From contig CAYXNL010000026.1 of assembly GCA_964466455.1 (NCBI GenBank), forward strand, positions 1 to 31,094: a stretch of DNA of 31,094 bases. Reading direction: 5' to 3'. The stretch comes from S010-25 sp964466455 (GTDB lineage: Bacteria > Pseudomonadota > Gammaproteobacteria > SZUA-229). A program made the translations under genes and the position numbers. The notes beneath the pieces were generated by a model. The model ran no database searches. It was not told where the DNA came from and was given only the letters and a program-made list of their open reading frames with translations. The stretch's first letter is position 1, and each line of letters opens with the position of its first letter. This document shows positions 14,011-21,478 of the stretch, one piece after another.

Positions 14011-15050
14011 GGTAATAACGCCACCTGCTGCAGCCCCTGCAACTCATCAAAACCAAACATAATATTCATATTTTGTACCGCCTGTCCGGCTGCCCCTTTT
14101 ACCAGATTATCAATCACCGAACTCACCACAATCGTATCGCCATTACGGGGTTTAAATACAGCGATGCGGCAGCTATTTGCACCCTTCACCGTTCGGGTTT
14201 CAGGGGCCACCCCTGGTGGCAGGACATCGACAAATGGCTCATTGTGATAACGTTGTTCATACAAAGTCTGTAAATCATCTATCGGTAAACTGCTTTTGGC
14301 ACTAACTGTGGCATACAGGCTCGCTTCTATGCCACGAATCATCGGCACCAGATGTGGCACAAAGGTCAAACCCACCGTATGCGAAGCCACGTTTGACAAA
14401 GTCTGGCCGATCTCCGGCAGGTGTCGATGGCCATCAACAGCATAGGCTTTAAAATTTTCTGCCGATTCGGCCTGTAAATTTGCCACACTGGCACTGCGCC
14501 CTGCTCCGCTGACCCCGGATTTTGCATCAGCAATTAAATGCTGATCGTCCACCAGACCCTGCTCAATCAACGGTAGAAAACCCAGCGTAACCGCAGTCGG
14601 GTAACAGCCAGGGTTAGCAACAACCTGTGCTTTGTGGATCGCTTCACGATTTAACTCAGGCAGGCCATACACGGCATCAGCAAGAATATCGCTACAGGCA
14701 TGTTCCATGCCGTACCATTGCTCCCAGAGCGATGTATCACGCAGCCTGAAATCAGCCGCCAGATCAATAATACGTACACCTTTCTCCAGTAATTGCGCTG
14801 CCATTTTCATTGCAGTTCCATTCGGCGTAGCAAAATACACCAGATCACAATCAGTCAGTGCGGATACCTCCGGTGGCGTAAAACAGATATCAGTAAATCC
14901 GCGCAAATTAGGAAACATATCAGCCACTGCCCGCCCGCTTTCTGAACGTGACGTAACCATTTTCAGTGAAACGTCAGGGTGTTGCACCAGCAACCGCAAT
15001 AACTCAACACCGGTATAACCTGTTCCACCTACTACACCAACCGACAACAT
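14007..15050 (-). CDS. argC: N-acetyl-gamma-glutamyl-phosphate reductase
   Basis: A 347-residue enzyme that reduces N-acetylglutamyl-5-phosphate to the semialdehyde with NADPH, the third step of arginine synthesis. The nucleotide-binding motif VGGTGYTGVELLRLL is at 7-21. The catalytic cysteine is C149 in ANPGCYPTAV. The conserved SGVSGAGR and HRHLPEI motifs follow. ATG 15050 is preceded by AAGGTAAAGTA, a good ribosome binding site. It heads a tightly packed minus-strand operon and is divergent from hemJ. I found no convincing ArgR box in the 149-bp divergent region. Confidence 0.96.
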   Translation of the reverse strand: MLSVGVVGGTGYTGVELLRLLVQHPDVSLKMVTSRSESGRAVADMFPNLRGFTDICFTPPEVSALTDCDLVYFATPNGTAMKMAAQLLEKGVRIIDLAADFRLRDTSLWEQWYGMEHACSDILADAVYGLPELNREAIHKAQVVANPGCYPTAVTLGFLPLIEQGLVDDQHLIADAKSGVSGAGRSASVANLQAESAENFKAYAVDGHRHLPEIGQTLSNVASHTVGLTFVPHLVPMIRGIEASLYATVSAKSSLPIDDLQTLYEQRYHNEPFVDVLPPGVAPETRTVKGANSCRIAVFKPRNGDTIVVSSVIDNLVKGAAGQAVQNMNIMFGFDELQGLQQVALLP

Positions 15051-15199
15051 TACTTTACCTTCTTTGTGTTAATTTTTATAAAACTTTATCCGTAATATAA
15101 ATAATACCCTTCACGCATTGCAGTAATAACTGTTCTCTTCCAGTTTTTCTCTGTATCATTCATAACCCTGTAAAAACAGTAATTATAGCGGTACAACGA

Positions 15200-15622
15200 A
15201 TGTTATGGGTTAAAGCTTTCCATATTATTTTCATGGTCACCTGGTTTGCTGGTCTGTTCTACCTGCCCAGATTATATGTCTATCACGCCAGTGCCGACGA
15301 TGAAACCAGTAAACAACGTTTTATTATTATGGAGCGAAAACTGTTCTGGGGAATTATGACGCCAGGAGCCATTCTTACCATTTGTCTGGGTATCTGGCTA
15401 ATAACACTACTCGGCAGTCACAGCATGAGTCTGTTATGGCTACAGCTCAAGCTGACACTGGTTTCTACTCTTGTGATCTACCATATCTGGTGCGGAAAAC
15501 TACTCTATGATTTTAAACACAACCGCAACCGGCACAGTCATATCTGGTATCGCTGGTTTAACGAATTCCCGGTACTGATACTGATCGCTGTTGTCCTGCT
15601 CGTCGAGCTGCAGCCTTTATAG
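15200..15622 (+). CDS. hemJ: Protoporphyrinogen IX oxidase HemJ
   Basis: A 140-residue integral membrane protein with about four helices, the size of the HemJ family. It begins MLWVKAFHIIFMVTWFAGLF, with the family's conserved histidine at residue 8, then LPRLYVYHA. A lysine-bearing segment LQLKLTLVSTLVIYHIWCG and the C-terminal WYRWFNEFPVLILIAVVLLV follow. HemJ oxidises protoporphyrinogen IX to protoporphyrin IX in heme synthesis in bacteria lacking HemG or HemY. Its place opposite argC is the same as in Pseudomonas. No clear Shine-Dalgarno sequence precedes the ATG. Confidence 0.92.
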   Translation: MLWVKAFHIIFMVTWFAGLFYLPRLYVYHASADDETSKQRFIIMERKLFWGIMTPGAILTICLGIWLITLLGSHSMSLLWLQLKLTLVSTLVIYHIWCGKLLYDFKHNRNRHSHIWYRWFNEFPVLILIAVVLLVELQPL

Positions 15623-15642
15623 ATAAAAGCTGAATCACCCTG

Positions 15643-15696
15643 GGAGTCTGTCCGAGAATAGATGACCTACTCGACCCCTGTTCTCGGACAGGCTCC
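15643..15696. terminator. 19-bp-arm hairpin between hemJ and rppH
   Basis: GGAGTCTGTCCGAGAATAG (15643-15661) and CTGTTCTCGGACAGGCTCC (15678-15696) are complementary except at two positions, with a 16-nt loop. The right arm touches the rppH stop codon. It lies exactly between convergent genes, so it probably works as a bidirectional transcription end. No T-run flanks it. The length and near-perfect arms could equally indicate a dispersed palindromic repeat. Confidence 0.6.
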
Positions 15697-16166
15697 TAGC
15701 CGATAAACTGCTCAAGCTGGGTTAATGCCTGCTGGTACACATTACGCTTAAATTCCACTATCTCTTCCAGCGGTGCCCAGTAATCTACCCAGCGCCAGTG
15801 ATCAAACTCGGGAGTATGACTACAACGCAAATTAACGTTACTCTCATCACCTGTTAAGCGTAGATAAAACCATACCTGTTTCTGGCCAATACACAGCGGT
15901 TTTGAATGATGCCGCAACAGGTGATCAGGAATACGATAGCGCAACCAGCCATTTGTCTGCCCGATCAGTTGAACATGCCTGTCCGTCAGGCCGGTCTCTT
16001 CATATAATTCACGGAACATGGCCTGTGTCGGCGTCTCATTTCTATCAATGCCACCCTGAGGAAACTGCCAGGTACTCTGACCATGTCGACGCGCCCAGAA
16101 CACCTTACCCTCATGATTACCGAGCACAATACCCACATTGGCTCTAAAACCATTAGAATCTATCAC
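15696..16166 (-). CDS. rppH: RNA pyrophosphohydrolase
   Basis: A 156-residue Nudix hydrolase that removes pyrophosphate from the 5' end of mRNA and so starts RNase E-dependent decay. The Nudix box is complete (G38 to L60: GGIDRNETPTQAMFRELYEE, then TGL). The segments GFRANVGIVLGN, STWQFPQGG, CIGQKQVWFYL and TPEFDHWRWVDYW follow E. coli RppH closely. The start codon is GTG at 16166; MIDSNGF aligns exactly with the E. coli start. It is a neighbour of a HAD hydrolase, as in Pseudomonas. Confidence 0.95.
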   Translation of the reverse strand: MIDSNGFRANVGIVLGNHEGKVFWARRHGQSTWQFPQGGIDRNETPTQAMFRELYEETGLTDRHVQLIGQTNGWLRYRIPDHLLRHHSKPLCIGQKQVWFYLRLTGDESNVNLRCSHTPEFDHWRWVDYWAPLEEIVEFKRNVYQQALTQLEQFIG

Positions 16167-16390
16167 TTAAAAACTCGCCCTTCATGCTATATAAATACAG
16201 CATAAAAAATCATCAATGTTATATTAATAATAACAGACCCTGTCAGGAATAAAAGTTTAATAGTCATTAAGCGAATAGATTATCCCTTTTAAATCTCATA
16301 TCCATTGAGACTGTCAGCATAAACAGTTAGTATGCGCTGTTTTTAAGGAATACCTGAATAAATCTTGCTCCAGAATATTCATCGACGAAC

Positions 16391-16419
16391 TTGTTCACTG
16401 ACTCCTTAACTTTTAATCT
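16391..16419 (+). promoter_or_regulatory. Probable promoter of the HAD hydrolase
   Basis: TTGTTC (16391-16396), an exact 17-bp spacer and TAATCT (16414-16419), 21 nt before the ATG. The rest of the 274-bp region 16167-16440 shows no gene that I can support. Confidence 0.4.
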
Positions 16420-16440
16420 AAACTGACCAGGCGGAATACC

Positions 16441-17094
16441 ATGCCACTTGCCCTGTTTGACCTTGATAATACCCTCCTTGCTGCCGACAGCGATTATCTC
16501 TGGGGTGTTTTTCTGGTCGAAAAAGGACTGGTAGACAAACAGAAATATAATACGGCCAACCAGCATTTTTATGATGAATATAAAGCCGGAAAACTGGATA
16601 TTTATGCTTTTCTTGCCTTTTCACTGCAACCGCTAAGTCAGCATTCTATGGCAGAACTAAAATGCCTGCACGGGGAATTTATGCAGCAATATATCTTGCC
16701 AGTAATGACAGAAAAAGGTAAACAGCAGATACAGCAACATAAAAATAACAACGATACCGTGGTAATTATTACCGCCACCAATCGTTTTATTACCCAGCCC
16801 ATTGCCGATGCCTTTGGTGCAGAGGCACTAATTGCCACGGAAGCAGAAATCAGTAACAACCGTTACACCGGTAATGTGGAAGGAATCCCCTGTTTTCAAC
16901 AGGGGAAAATTGAACAACTCAATACATGGATGAAGCGCACTGGACACAACCTGAGGGAAAGCTGGTTTTATAGTGATTCACACAATGATCTTCCGTTACT
17001 GGAAAAAGTCAGCCACCCGGTGGCGGTTGATCCGGACGATAAGTTACGAGAACTGGCGACAGCCAAAGGCTGGACGATTACCAGCTTTCGATAA
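16441..17094 (+). CDS. HAD-IB family phosphatase
   Basis: A 217-residue haloacid-dehalogenase-type hydrolase of the PSPase-like IB subfamily. Motif I is FDLDNTLLAADSDYLW (6-21), where the first Asp is the nucleophile and the second the acid/base. Motif II is IITATNRF (about 109-116). GKIEQLNTW supplies the motif III lysine and YSDSHNDLPLL (about 177-187) is motif IV binding magnesium. The helical cap lies between motifs I and II. The substrate is not known; family members act on phosphoserine, other small phosphates or phospholipid precursors. The start follows AGGCGGAA. It is divergent from rppH and convergent with rfbC. Confidence 0.85.
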   Translation: MPLALFDLDNTLLAADSDYLWGVFLVEKGLVDKQKYNTANQHFYDEYKAGKLDIYAFLAFSLQPLSQHSMAELKCLHGEFMQQYILPVMTEKGKQQIQQHKNNNDTVVIITATNRFITQPIADAFGAEALIATEAEISNNRYTGNVEGIPCFQQGKIEQLNTWMKRTGHNLRESWFYSDSHNDLPLLEKVSHPVAVDPDDKLRELATAKGWTITSFR

Positions 17095-17110
17095 AATCTA
17101 ATACTTCAAA

Positions 17111-17126
17111 ACTAAGGGGAACGGTA
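17111..17126 (+). repeat. 16-bp direct repeat, left copy
   Basis: ACTAAGGGGAACGGTA, matching 19877-19892 at 15 of 16 positions in the same orientation. It lies between the HAD gene and the end of rfbC. Confidence 0.4.
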
Positions 17127-17144
17127 GCCGATATTTATTCTTCC

Positions 17145-17690
17145 TTAAGCAAAATGTTCTGCCTGTTTAAACAGATGCCCCATGTTGTCTTTTTCCGATA
17201 CCACGGGATTACCTTTATATTGCCAGTCAATGGCAAGATCAGCATCATTCCAGCGAATACAGCGTTCATATTGCGGCGCGTAATACTCTGTCGTTTTATA
17301 TAAAAACTCAGCCGATTCAGACATGACAATAAAACCGTGGGCAAAGCCCGGCGGCACCCATAATTGTCGTTTATTCTCGGCAGAAAGCGCCACACCTACC
17401 CATTGGCCGAAGCTGGCTGATGACTCCCTTATATCAACCACCACATCTAGCACACCACCACTACAGACACGTACCAGTTTTCCCTGTGGCTGTTGTATCT
17501 GGTAATGCAGCCCGCGCAACACACCCTGTACTGATTTTGACTGATTATCCTGAACAAAATCCACAGTTACTCCAGTTGCCTCAGCAAATACCTTTTTGTT
17601 AAAACTTTCAAAAAAGAAACCACGTTCATCACCAAACACTTCTGGTTCAATAATTAAAACATCAGCAATAGTGGTTGGTATGATCTTCAT
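17145..17690 (-). CDS. rfbC: dTDP-4-dehydrorhamnose 3,5-epimerase
   Basis: A 181-residue cupin-fold epimerase that inverts C3 and C5 of dTDP-4-keto-6-deoxyglucose on the way to dTDP-L-rhamnose. Family motifs are FGDERGFFFESFNKKVF, FVQDNQSKS, GVLRGLHYQ with the catalytic histidine, VVVDIRESS, VPPGFAHGFIV and LYKTTEYYAP. The start MKIIPTTI at 17690 fits the family; the 13 codons before it read through the intergenic repeat. It is downstream of rfbB and rfbA but 79 bp away, with a hairpin repeat in the gap. Confidence 0.94.
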   Translation of the reverse strand: MKIIPTTIADVLIIEPEVFGDERGFFFESFNKKVFAEATGVTVDFVQDNQSKSVQGVLRGLHYQIQQPQGKLVRVCSGGVLDVVVDIRESSASFGQWVGVALSAENKRQLWVPPGFAHGFIVMSESAEFLYKTTEYYAPQYERCIRWNDADLAIDWQYKGNPVVSEKDNMGHLFKQAEHFA

Positions 17691-17708
17691 AAGTAATAGT
17701 TCTTTATT

Positions 17709-17755
17709 GAATAAGCAACCCCGCCACAAGCGGGCGGGGTATTAAAGCAGAAACC
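17709..17755 (+). repeat. GC-rich hairpin repeat, copy 2
   Basis: CCCCGCC (17719-17725) and GGCGGGG (17733-17739) form a perfect stem with a 7-nt loop, followed by TATTAAAGCAGAAACC. It is related to 5343-5390 in the same orientation. Here it interrupts the rfbA-rfbC gap, and on the transcribed minus strand it could attenuate or end transcription before rfbC. Confidence 0.6.
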
Positions 17756-17769
17756 AGGCCAGCCCCGGC

Positions 17770-18651
17770 TCAATATTCTTCCGTTGCGCGGCGTAATATA
17801 TACTGCCCGTACTGATTTTTTTTCAGCGGTTGTGCCAGCTCAAGTAGTTTCTCCCTGTCAATATAACCCATCTCATAGGCTATTTCTTCAATACAGGCTA
17901 CTTTCAGCCCCTGCCGGTTTTCAATGGTCTGAATAAAATTAGATGCTTCCAGTAAACTTTCATGGGTTCCGGTATCCAGCCAGGCATAGCCACGTCCCAT
18001 AAGCTGTACGGTTAAATTCCCCTGCGCCAGATAGCTCTGGTTAACCGAGGTAATTTCCAGCTCTCCCCGGGCGGAAGGTTGAATCTGTCTGGCAATTTTC
18101 ACCACGTTATTCGGGTAAAAATACAGTCCCACAACCGCATAGTGGCTTTTGGGTTTAACGGGTTTTTCCTCAATATTCAGCACCGTGCCATTTGATTCAA
18201 ATTCGACCACACCATAACGTTGCGGATCTTTGACATAATAACCGAACACAGTAGCTTTCTGTTGATTTTCTACGGTAGAAATAGCACTTTCCAGCATCTC
18301 AATTAACCCATGCCCGTAAAAAATATTATCCCCCAGCACCAAACAGACATCATCGTCACCGATAAAGTCTTCACCTAATATAAATGCCTGTGCCAGCCCG
18401 CCCGGGGAAGGCTGCTCGATATAGGAGAAAGACATACCGATAGTGTGACCATCCCCTAACAGTGTCCTGAACTGGGGCAGATCCTGCGGGGTGGAGATAA
18501 TCAGTACCTCGGTGATACCCGATAACATTAATACTGATAACGGGTAATAGATCATTGGTTTATCATAGACAGGGGTGAGCTGTTTACTTACCCCCAGAGT
18601 TATCGGATACAGACGGGTACCCGAGCCACCGGCAAGAATAATACCCTTCAC
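17770..18651 (-). CDS. rfbA: Glucose-1-phosphate thymidylyltransferase
   Basis: A 293-residue nucleotidyltransferase that joins dTTP and glucose-1-phosphate to dTDP-glucose, the first step toward dTDP-L-rhamnose and related sugars. The signature GIILAGGSGTRLYPITLGVS is at 3-22, followed by KQLTPVYDKPMIYYPLS. LVLGDNIFYG carries the metal-binding Asp, and VVEFESNGTVLNIEEKP with YAWLDTGTHESLLEA completes the family pattern. The length equals that of E. coli RmlA. The start codon is GTG at 18651, overlapping the rfbB stop as GTGA, so the two are translationally coupled. Confidence 0.96.
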   Translation of the reverse strand: MKGIILAGGSGTRLYPITLGVSKQLTPVYDKPMIYYPLSVLMLSGITEVLIISTPQDLPQFRTLLGDGHTIGMSFSYIEQPSPGGLAQAFILGEDFIGDDDVCLVLGDNIFYGHGLIEMLESAISTVENQQKATVFGYYVKDPQRYGVVEFESNGTVLNIEEKPVKPKSHYAVVGLYFYPNNVVKIARQIQPSARGELEITSVNQSYLAQGNLTVQLMGRGYAWLDTGTHESLLEASNFIQTIENRQGLKVACIEEIAYEMGYIDREKLLELAQPLKKNQYGQYILRRATEEY

Positions 18652-19712
18652 GTCTGCCTTTCCATAACACCCAGACGCTCACGCTGGTAGGAACCGTCCT
18701 GCACATGCTGGCACCATTCACTATTATCCAGATACCACTGAATGGTTTTCTCTATTCCACTGCTAAAGGTCTCTTCCGGCATCCAGCCCAGTTCGGCGGC
18801 AATTTTACCGGCATCAATCGCGTAACGCAGATCATGACCCGGTCGGTCACCAACATGAGTAATTAATGATTCGTGTGGAACAAAGGGGGAATCGGGCCGA
18901 TATCTATCCAGCAGACGACAGATCGTTTTTACGACATCAAGATTGGTTTTTTCGTTGTGCCCGCCAATATTATAAGTTTCCCCGGTTTTGCCTTTTTCCA
19001 GCACCAGCCGCAATGCCCGGGCATGATCGTCCACATACAGCCAGTCTCTGATCTGGTTTCCCTCGCCATAGACAGGTAGAGGTTTGCCTTCCAATGCATT
19101 TAATGTCACCAGTGGAATTAATTTTTCAGGAAATTGACAGGGACCATAATTGTTTGAACAATTAGTTATCACTACCGGGAAACCATAGGTTCGGTACCAG
19201 GCGCGAACCAGGTGATCGGAAGAAGCTTTACTGGCTGAATAGGGAGAACTTGGTGTATAGGGTGTGTCCTCGGTAAAAAAGCCATCGTTATCAAGGTCAC
19301 CATAAACTTCATCGGTGGAAACATGATGAAAACGAAAATTTACTTTTTTCTCTTCATCAAGTCCATCGTAATACTTCCTGGCCACATTCAGAAGATGACA
19401 GGTGCCAACGACATTGGTCTGAATAAAGGCCGCCGGGCCATCAATTGAACGATCAACATGTGATTCTGCGGCCAGGTGCATAACCGCATCGGGCTGATAC
19501 TGGCTAAAAACCCGCTCGACTTCATCACTATCACAGATATTGACCTGTTCAAAGTGATAACGCGGGTCGTGTTCAATATCAGCCAGAGATTCAAGATTAC
19601 CCGCATAGGTCAGGGCATCAAGATTAACAACTTCATGCTCCGTGTTATTAATATACTGTCTGATAACAGCCGAGCCGATAAATCCGGCACCACCGGTAAC
19701 GATAATCTTCAT
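18648..19712 (-). CDS. rfbB: dTDP-glucose 4,6-dehydratase
   Basis: A 354-residue short-chain dehydrogenase of the extended type that turns dTDP-glucose into dTDP-4-keto-6-deoxyglucose. The NAD-binding motif VTGGAGFIGS is at 5-14. HLAAESHVDRSIDGP, STDEVYGDL and the catalytic YSASKASSDH follow. The family segments NCSNNYGPCQFPEKLIPL and VGDRPGHDLRYAID are intact. ATG 19712 is the family start; the apparent 50-residue extension upstream is the read-through of tRNA-Ala. The gene begins only 32 bp after the tRNA 3' end, so it may be transcribed from the tRNA promoter. Confidence 0.96.
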   Translation of the reverse strand: MKIIVTGGAGFIGSAVIRQYINNTEHEVVNLDALTYAGNLESLADIEHDPRYHFEQVNICDSDEVERVFSQYQPDAVMHLAAESHVDRSIDGPAAFIQTNVVGTCHLLNVARKYYDGLDEEKKVNFRFHHVSTDEVYGDLDNDGFFTEDTPYTPSSPYSASKASSDHLVRAWYRTYGFPVVITNCSNNYGPCQFPEKLIPLVTLNALEGKPLPVYGEGNQIRDWLYVDDHARALRLVLEKGKTGETYNIGGHNEKTNLDVVKTICRLLDRYRPDSPFVPHESLITHVGDRPGHDLRYAIDAGKIAAELGWMPEETFSSGIEKTIQWYLDNSEWCQHVQDGSYQRERLGVMERQT

Positions 19713-19744
19713 AAGTAACCCGTGAAATGACCCGCCTGTGAAAT

Positions 19745-19820
19745 TGGTGGAGCTAAGCGGGATCGAACCGCTGACCTCAACACTGCCAGTGTTGCGCTCT
19801 CCCAGCTGAGCTATAGCCCC
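19745..19820 (-). tRNA. tRNA-Ala (anticodon GGC)
   Basis: A 76-nt tRNA read from 19820 to 19745, with encoded CCA. The acceptor GGGGCTA pairs with TAGCTCC, including G3:U70, the alanine identity pair. The anticodon stem CAACA/TGTTG encloses loop CTGGCAG (anticodon GGC). Position beside gltX is common in gammaproteobacteria. Confidence 0.97.
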
Positions 19821-19833
19821 AAAGTGGCCGTGA

Positions 19834-19862
19834 ATATTATATTGAATAACGGCCTGAGTCAA
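19834..19862 (-). promoter_or_regulatory. Promoter of tRNA-Ala (and perhaps rfbBAC)
   Basis: TTGACT (19862-19857) with TAATAT (19839-19834) at 17 bp on the minus strand. An overlapping TATAAT (19841-19836) sits at 15 bp. The tRNA 5' end lies 13 nt beyond the -10 box. I see no other promoter before rfbB, so read-through expression of rfbBAC is possible. Confidence 0.6.
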
Positions 19863-19876
19863 AAATATCGCTACTT

Positions 19877-19892
19877 ACTAAGGAGAACGGTA
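19877..19892 (+). repeat. 16-bp direct repeat, right copy
   Basis: ACTAAGGAGAACGGTA, matching 17111-17126 with one mismatch. It lies just upstream of the tRNA-Ala promoter, past the end of gltX. Confidence 0.4.
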
Positions 19893-19986
19893 ATTAGGCG
19901 ACATTCAAGACTGATTCAGCCTGTGCAGGTCAAACTTATTCGAGTACCAACTCAATATTTGTCCCTCACAAAATAAAACCACCCTC

Positions 19987-21384
19987 TTATCTATTTTCAA
20001 TATACGCAATGGCCCGGTCAAGACGTTGCAGGGTTTTCTCCTTACCCAATAGCTCAAGCGTTATATCAATAGAAGGTGATTTCCCATGGCCAGTCACCGC
20101 CAGGCGTAACGGTTGGCCAACTTTACCAAAACCCACATCAAAGTTTTTTACCGTTGCTTCCACTACCCGGTGAATTGCCTCTGCCTGCCAGTTTTCCAGC
20201 GCGGAATACTGCTGTTTCAGGCTTTGCAGAATGGGCAGCGCGGCGGCTTTAAACTGTTTTTTTGCCTGTTTGGCATCATATTCATTAATATCCTCATAGA
20301 GAAAACGAATTTCATCCGCCAGTTCACACAGCGTATTACAGCGTACCTGAAATACTTTCAGCACCGCAATCAGATCGGGGCCATTATCGGTACTGTAACT
20401 GGCTGCGGCAACATACTCCTGCAACGGTTCGACTAATCCGGCAGGGACCCGGTTTTTTATGTAATGCTGGTTTAGCCACAGCAGTTTTTCAGTATTAAAA
20501 GTAGAAGGTGAGCCATTAATATCAACGATGTCAAAAAACTCAATCATCTCTTCCCGGCTGAAAATTTCCTGATCACCATGCGACCAGCTCAATCTCACCA
20601 GGTAATTAATGAGGGCGTCAGGTAAAAAACCGTTCTCTTTATACTGCATAACACTGACTGCGCCATGGCGTTTCGACAGGCGTTTCCCGTCATCACCAAG
20701 AATCATCGGGACATGAGCATAAACCGGCAATTCAGCACCCAGTGCCTGCAATATATTAATTTGCCGCGGCGTATTGTTCAGGTGATCGTCACCACGAATG
20801 ATATGGGTCATTTTCATATCCCGGTCATCAACAACAACGGTCAGATTATAGGTTGGTGTGCCATCTGCGCGTTCAATAATCAGATCGTCCAGTTCCCGAT
20901 TATTAATCACCACCCGACCTTTCACCATATCATCTATAACGACATCACCTGACAGCGGATTTTTGAAACGAATAACGCTATTTGCCGATGCCGCCAGTCC
21001 TTTCTCACGACAGCAACCGTCATAACGCGGTTTTTCCCGGTTGGCCATTTGCTGTTCACGCAAATCAGCCAGACGTTGTTTGCTGCAATCACAATAATAG
21101 GCGTGACCACTATCAAGTAACTGTTCAATCACCTCTTTATATCGATCAAAACGCTGCGTCTGATAAAAAGGACCTTCATCATAATCCAGCCCCAGCCAGT
21201 CCATACCGTGTAAAATAGCACTAACAGACTCTTCGGTAGAGCGTTCCCGATCCGTATCTTCAATACGCAGGATAAACTGTCCGCCCATTTTTCTGGCATA
21301 TAACCAGGAAAACAGGGCGGTTCGTACTCCGCCAACATGAAGATAACCGGTAGGACTGGGAGCAAAGCGAGTACGGACTGTCAT
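19987..21384 (-). CDS. gltX: Glutamyl-tRNA synthetase
   Basis: A 465-residue class I synthetase for tRNA-Glu. The HIGH motif reads HVGG (16-19, in RFAPSPTGYLHVGGVRTALF). The KMSKS-type motif is KRLSKR (234-239). A zinc-binding site is indicated by C98 and C100 (YYCDC) with C124/C125 (YDGCC), as in the E. coli enzyme. Because GlnS is also encoded in the window, this is probably the discriminating form. It is flanked by tRNA-Ala downstream and divergent queG. No clear Shine-Dalgarno sequence precedes the ATG at 21384. Confidence 0.96.
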   Translation of the reverse strand: MTVRTRFAPSPTGYLHVGGVRTALFSWLYARKMGGQFILRIEDTDRERSTEESVSAILHGMDWLGLDYDEGPFYQTQRFDRYKEVIEQLLDSGHAYYCDCSKQRLADLREQQMANREKPRYDGCCREKGLAASANSVIRFKNPLSGDVVIDDMVKGRVVINNRELDDLIIERADGTPTYNLTVVVDDRDMKMTHIIRGDDHLNNTPRQINILQALGAELPVYAHVPMILGDDGKRLSKRHGAVSVMQYKENGFLPDALINYLVRLSWSHGDQEIFSREEMIEFFDIVDINGSPSTFNTEKLLWLNQHYIKNRVPAGLVEPLQEYVAAASYSTDNGPDLIAVLKVFQVRCNTLCELADEIRFLYEDINEYDAKQAKKQFKAAALPILQSLKQQYSALENWQAEAIHRVVEATVKNFDVGFGKVGQPLRLAVTGHGKSPSIDITLELLGKEKTLQRLDRAIAYIENR

Positions 21385-21478
21385 AGTTTTCTATTTAATT
21401 AATAATGGAAGGAAATCCATATTTTAATATAAAAATTTTACCCTGTATGTTTTAAGTATGGAATAACCAACCTTCAAT

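Noticed and set aside
15051..15199. ArgR operator in the argC-hemJ divergent region
   Set aside because: Only AT-rich sequence is present, with no palindrome close to the known TGAAT-ATTCA pattern.
17095..17144. An att site for an element integrated in tRNA-Ala
   Set aside because: No copy of the tRNA-Ala 3' end was found at the far side of rfbC, and no integrase is in the window.
19713..19862. N-terminal extension of rfbB by 50 residues
   Set aside because: The extension is a translation of tRNA-Ala (AIAQLGERNTGSVEVSGS). The Rossmann motif begins right at ATG 19712.
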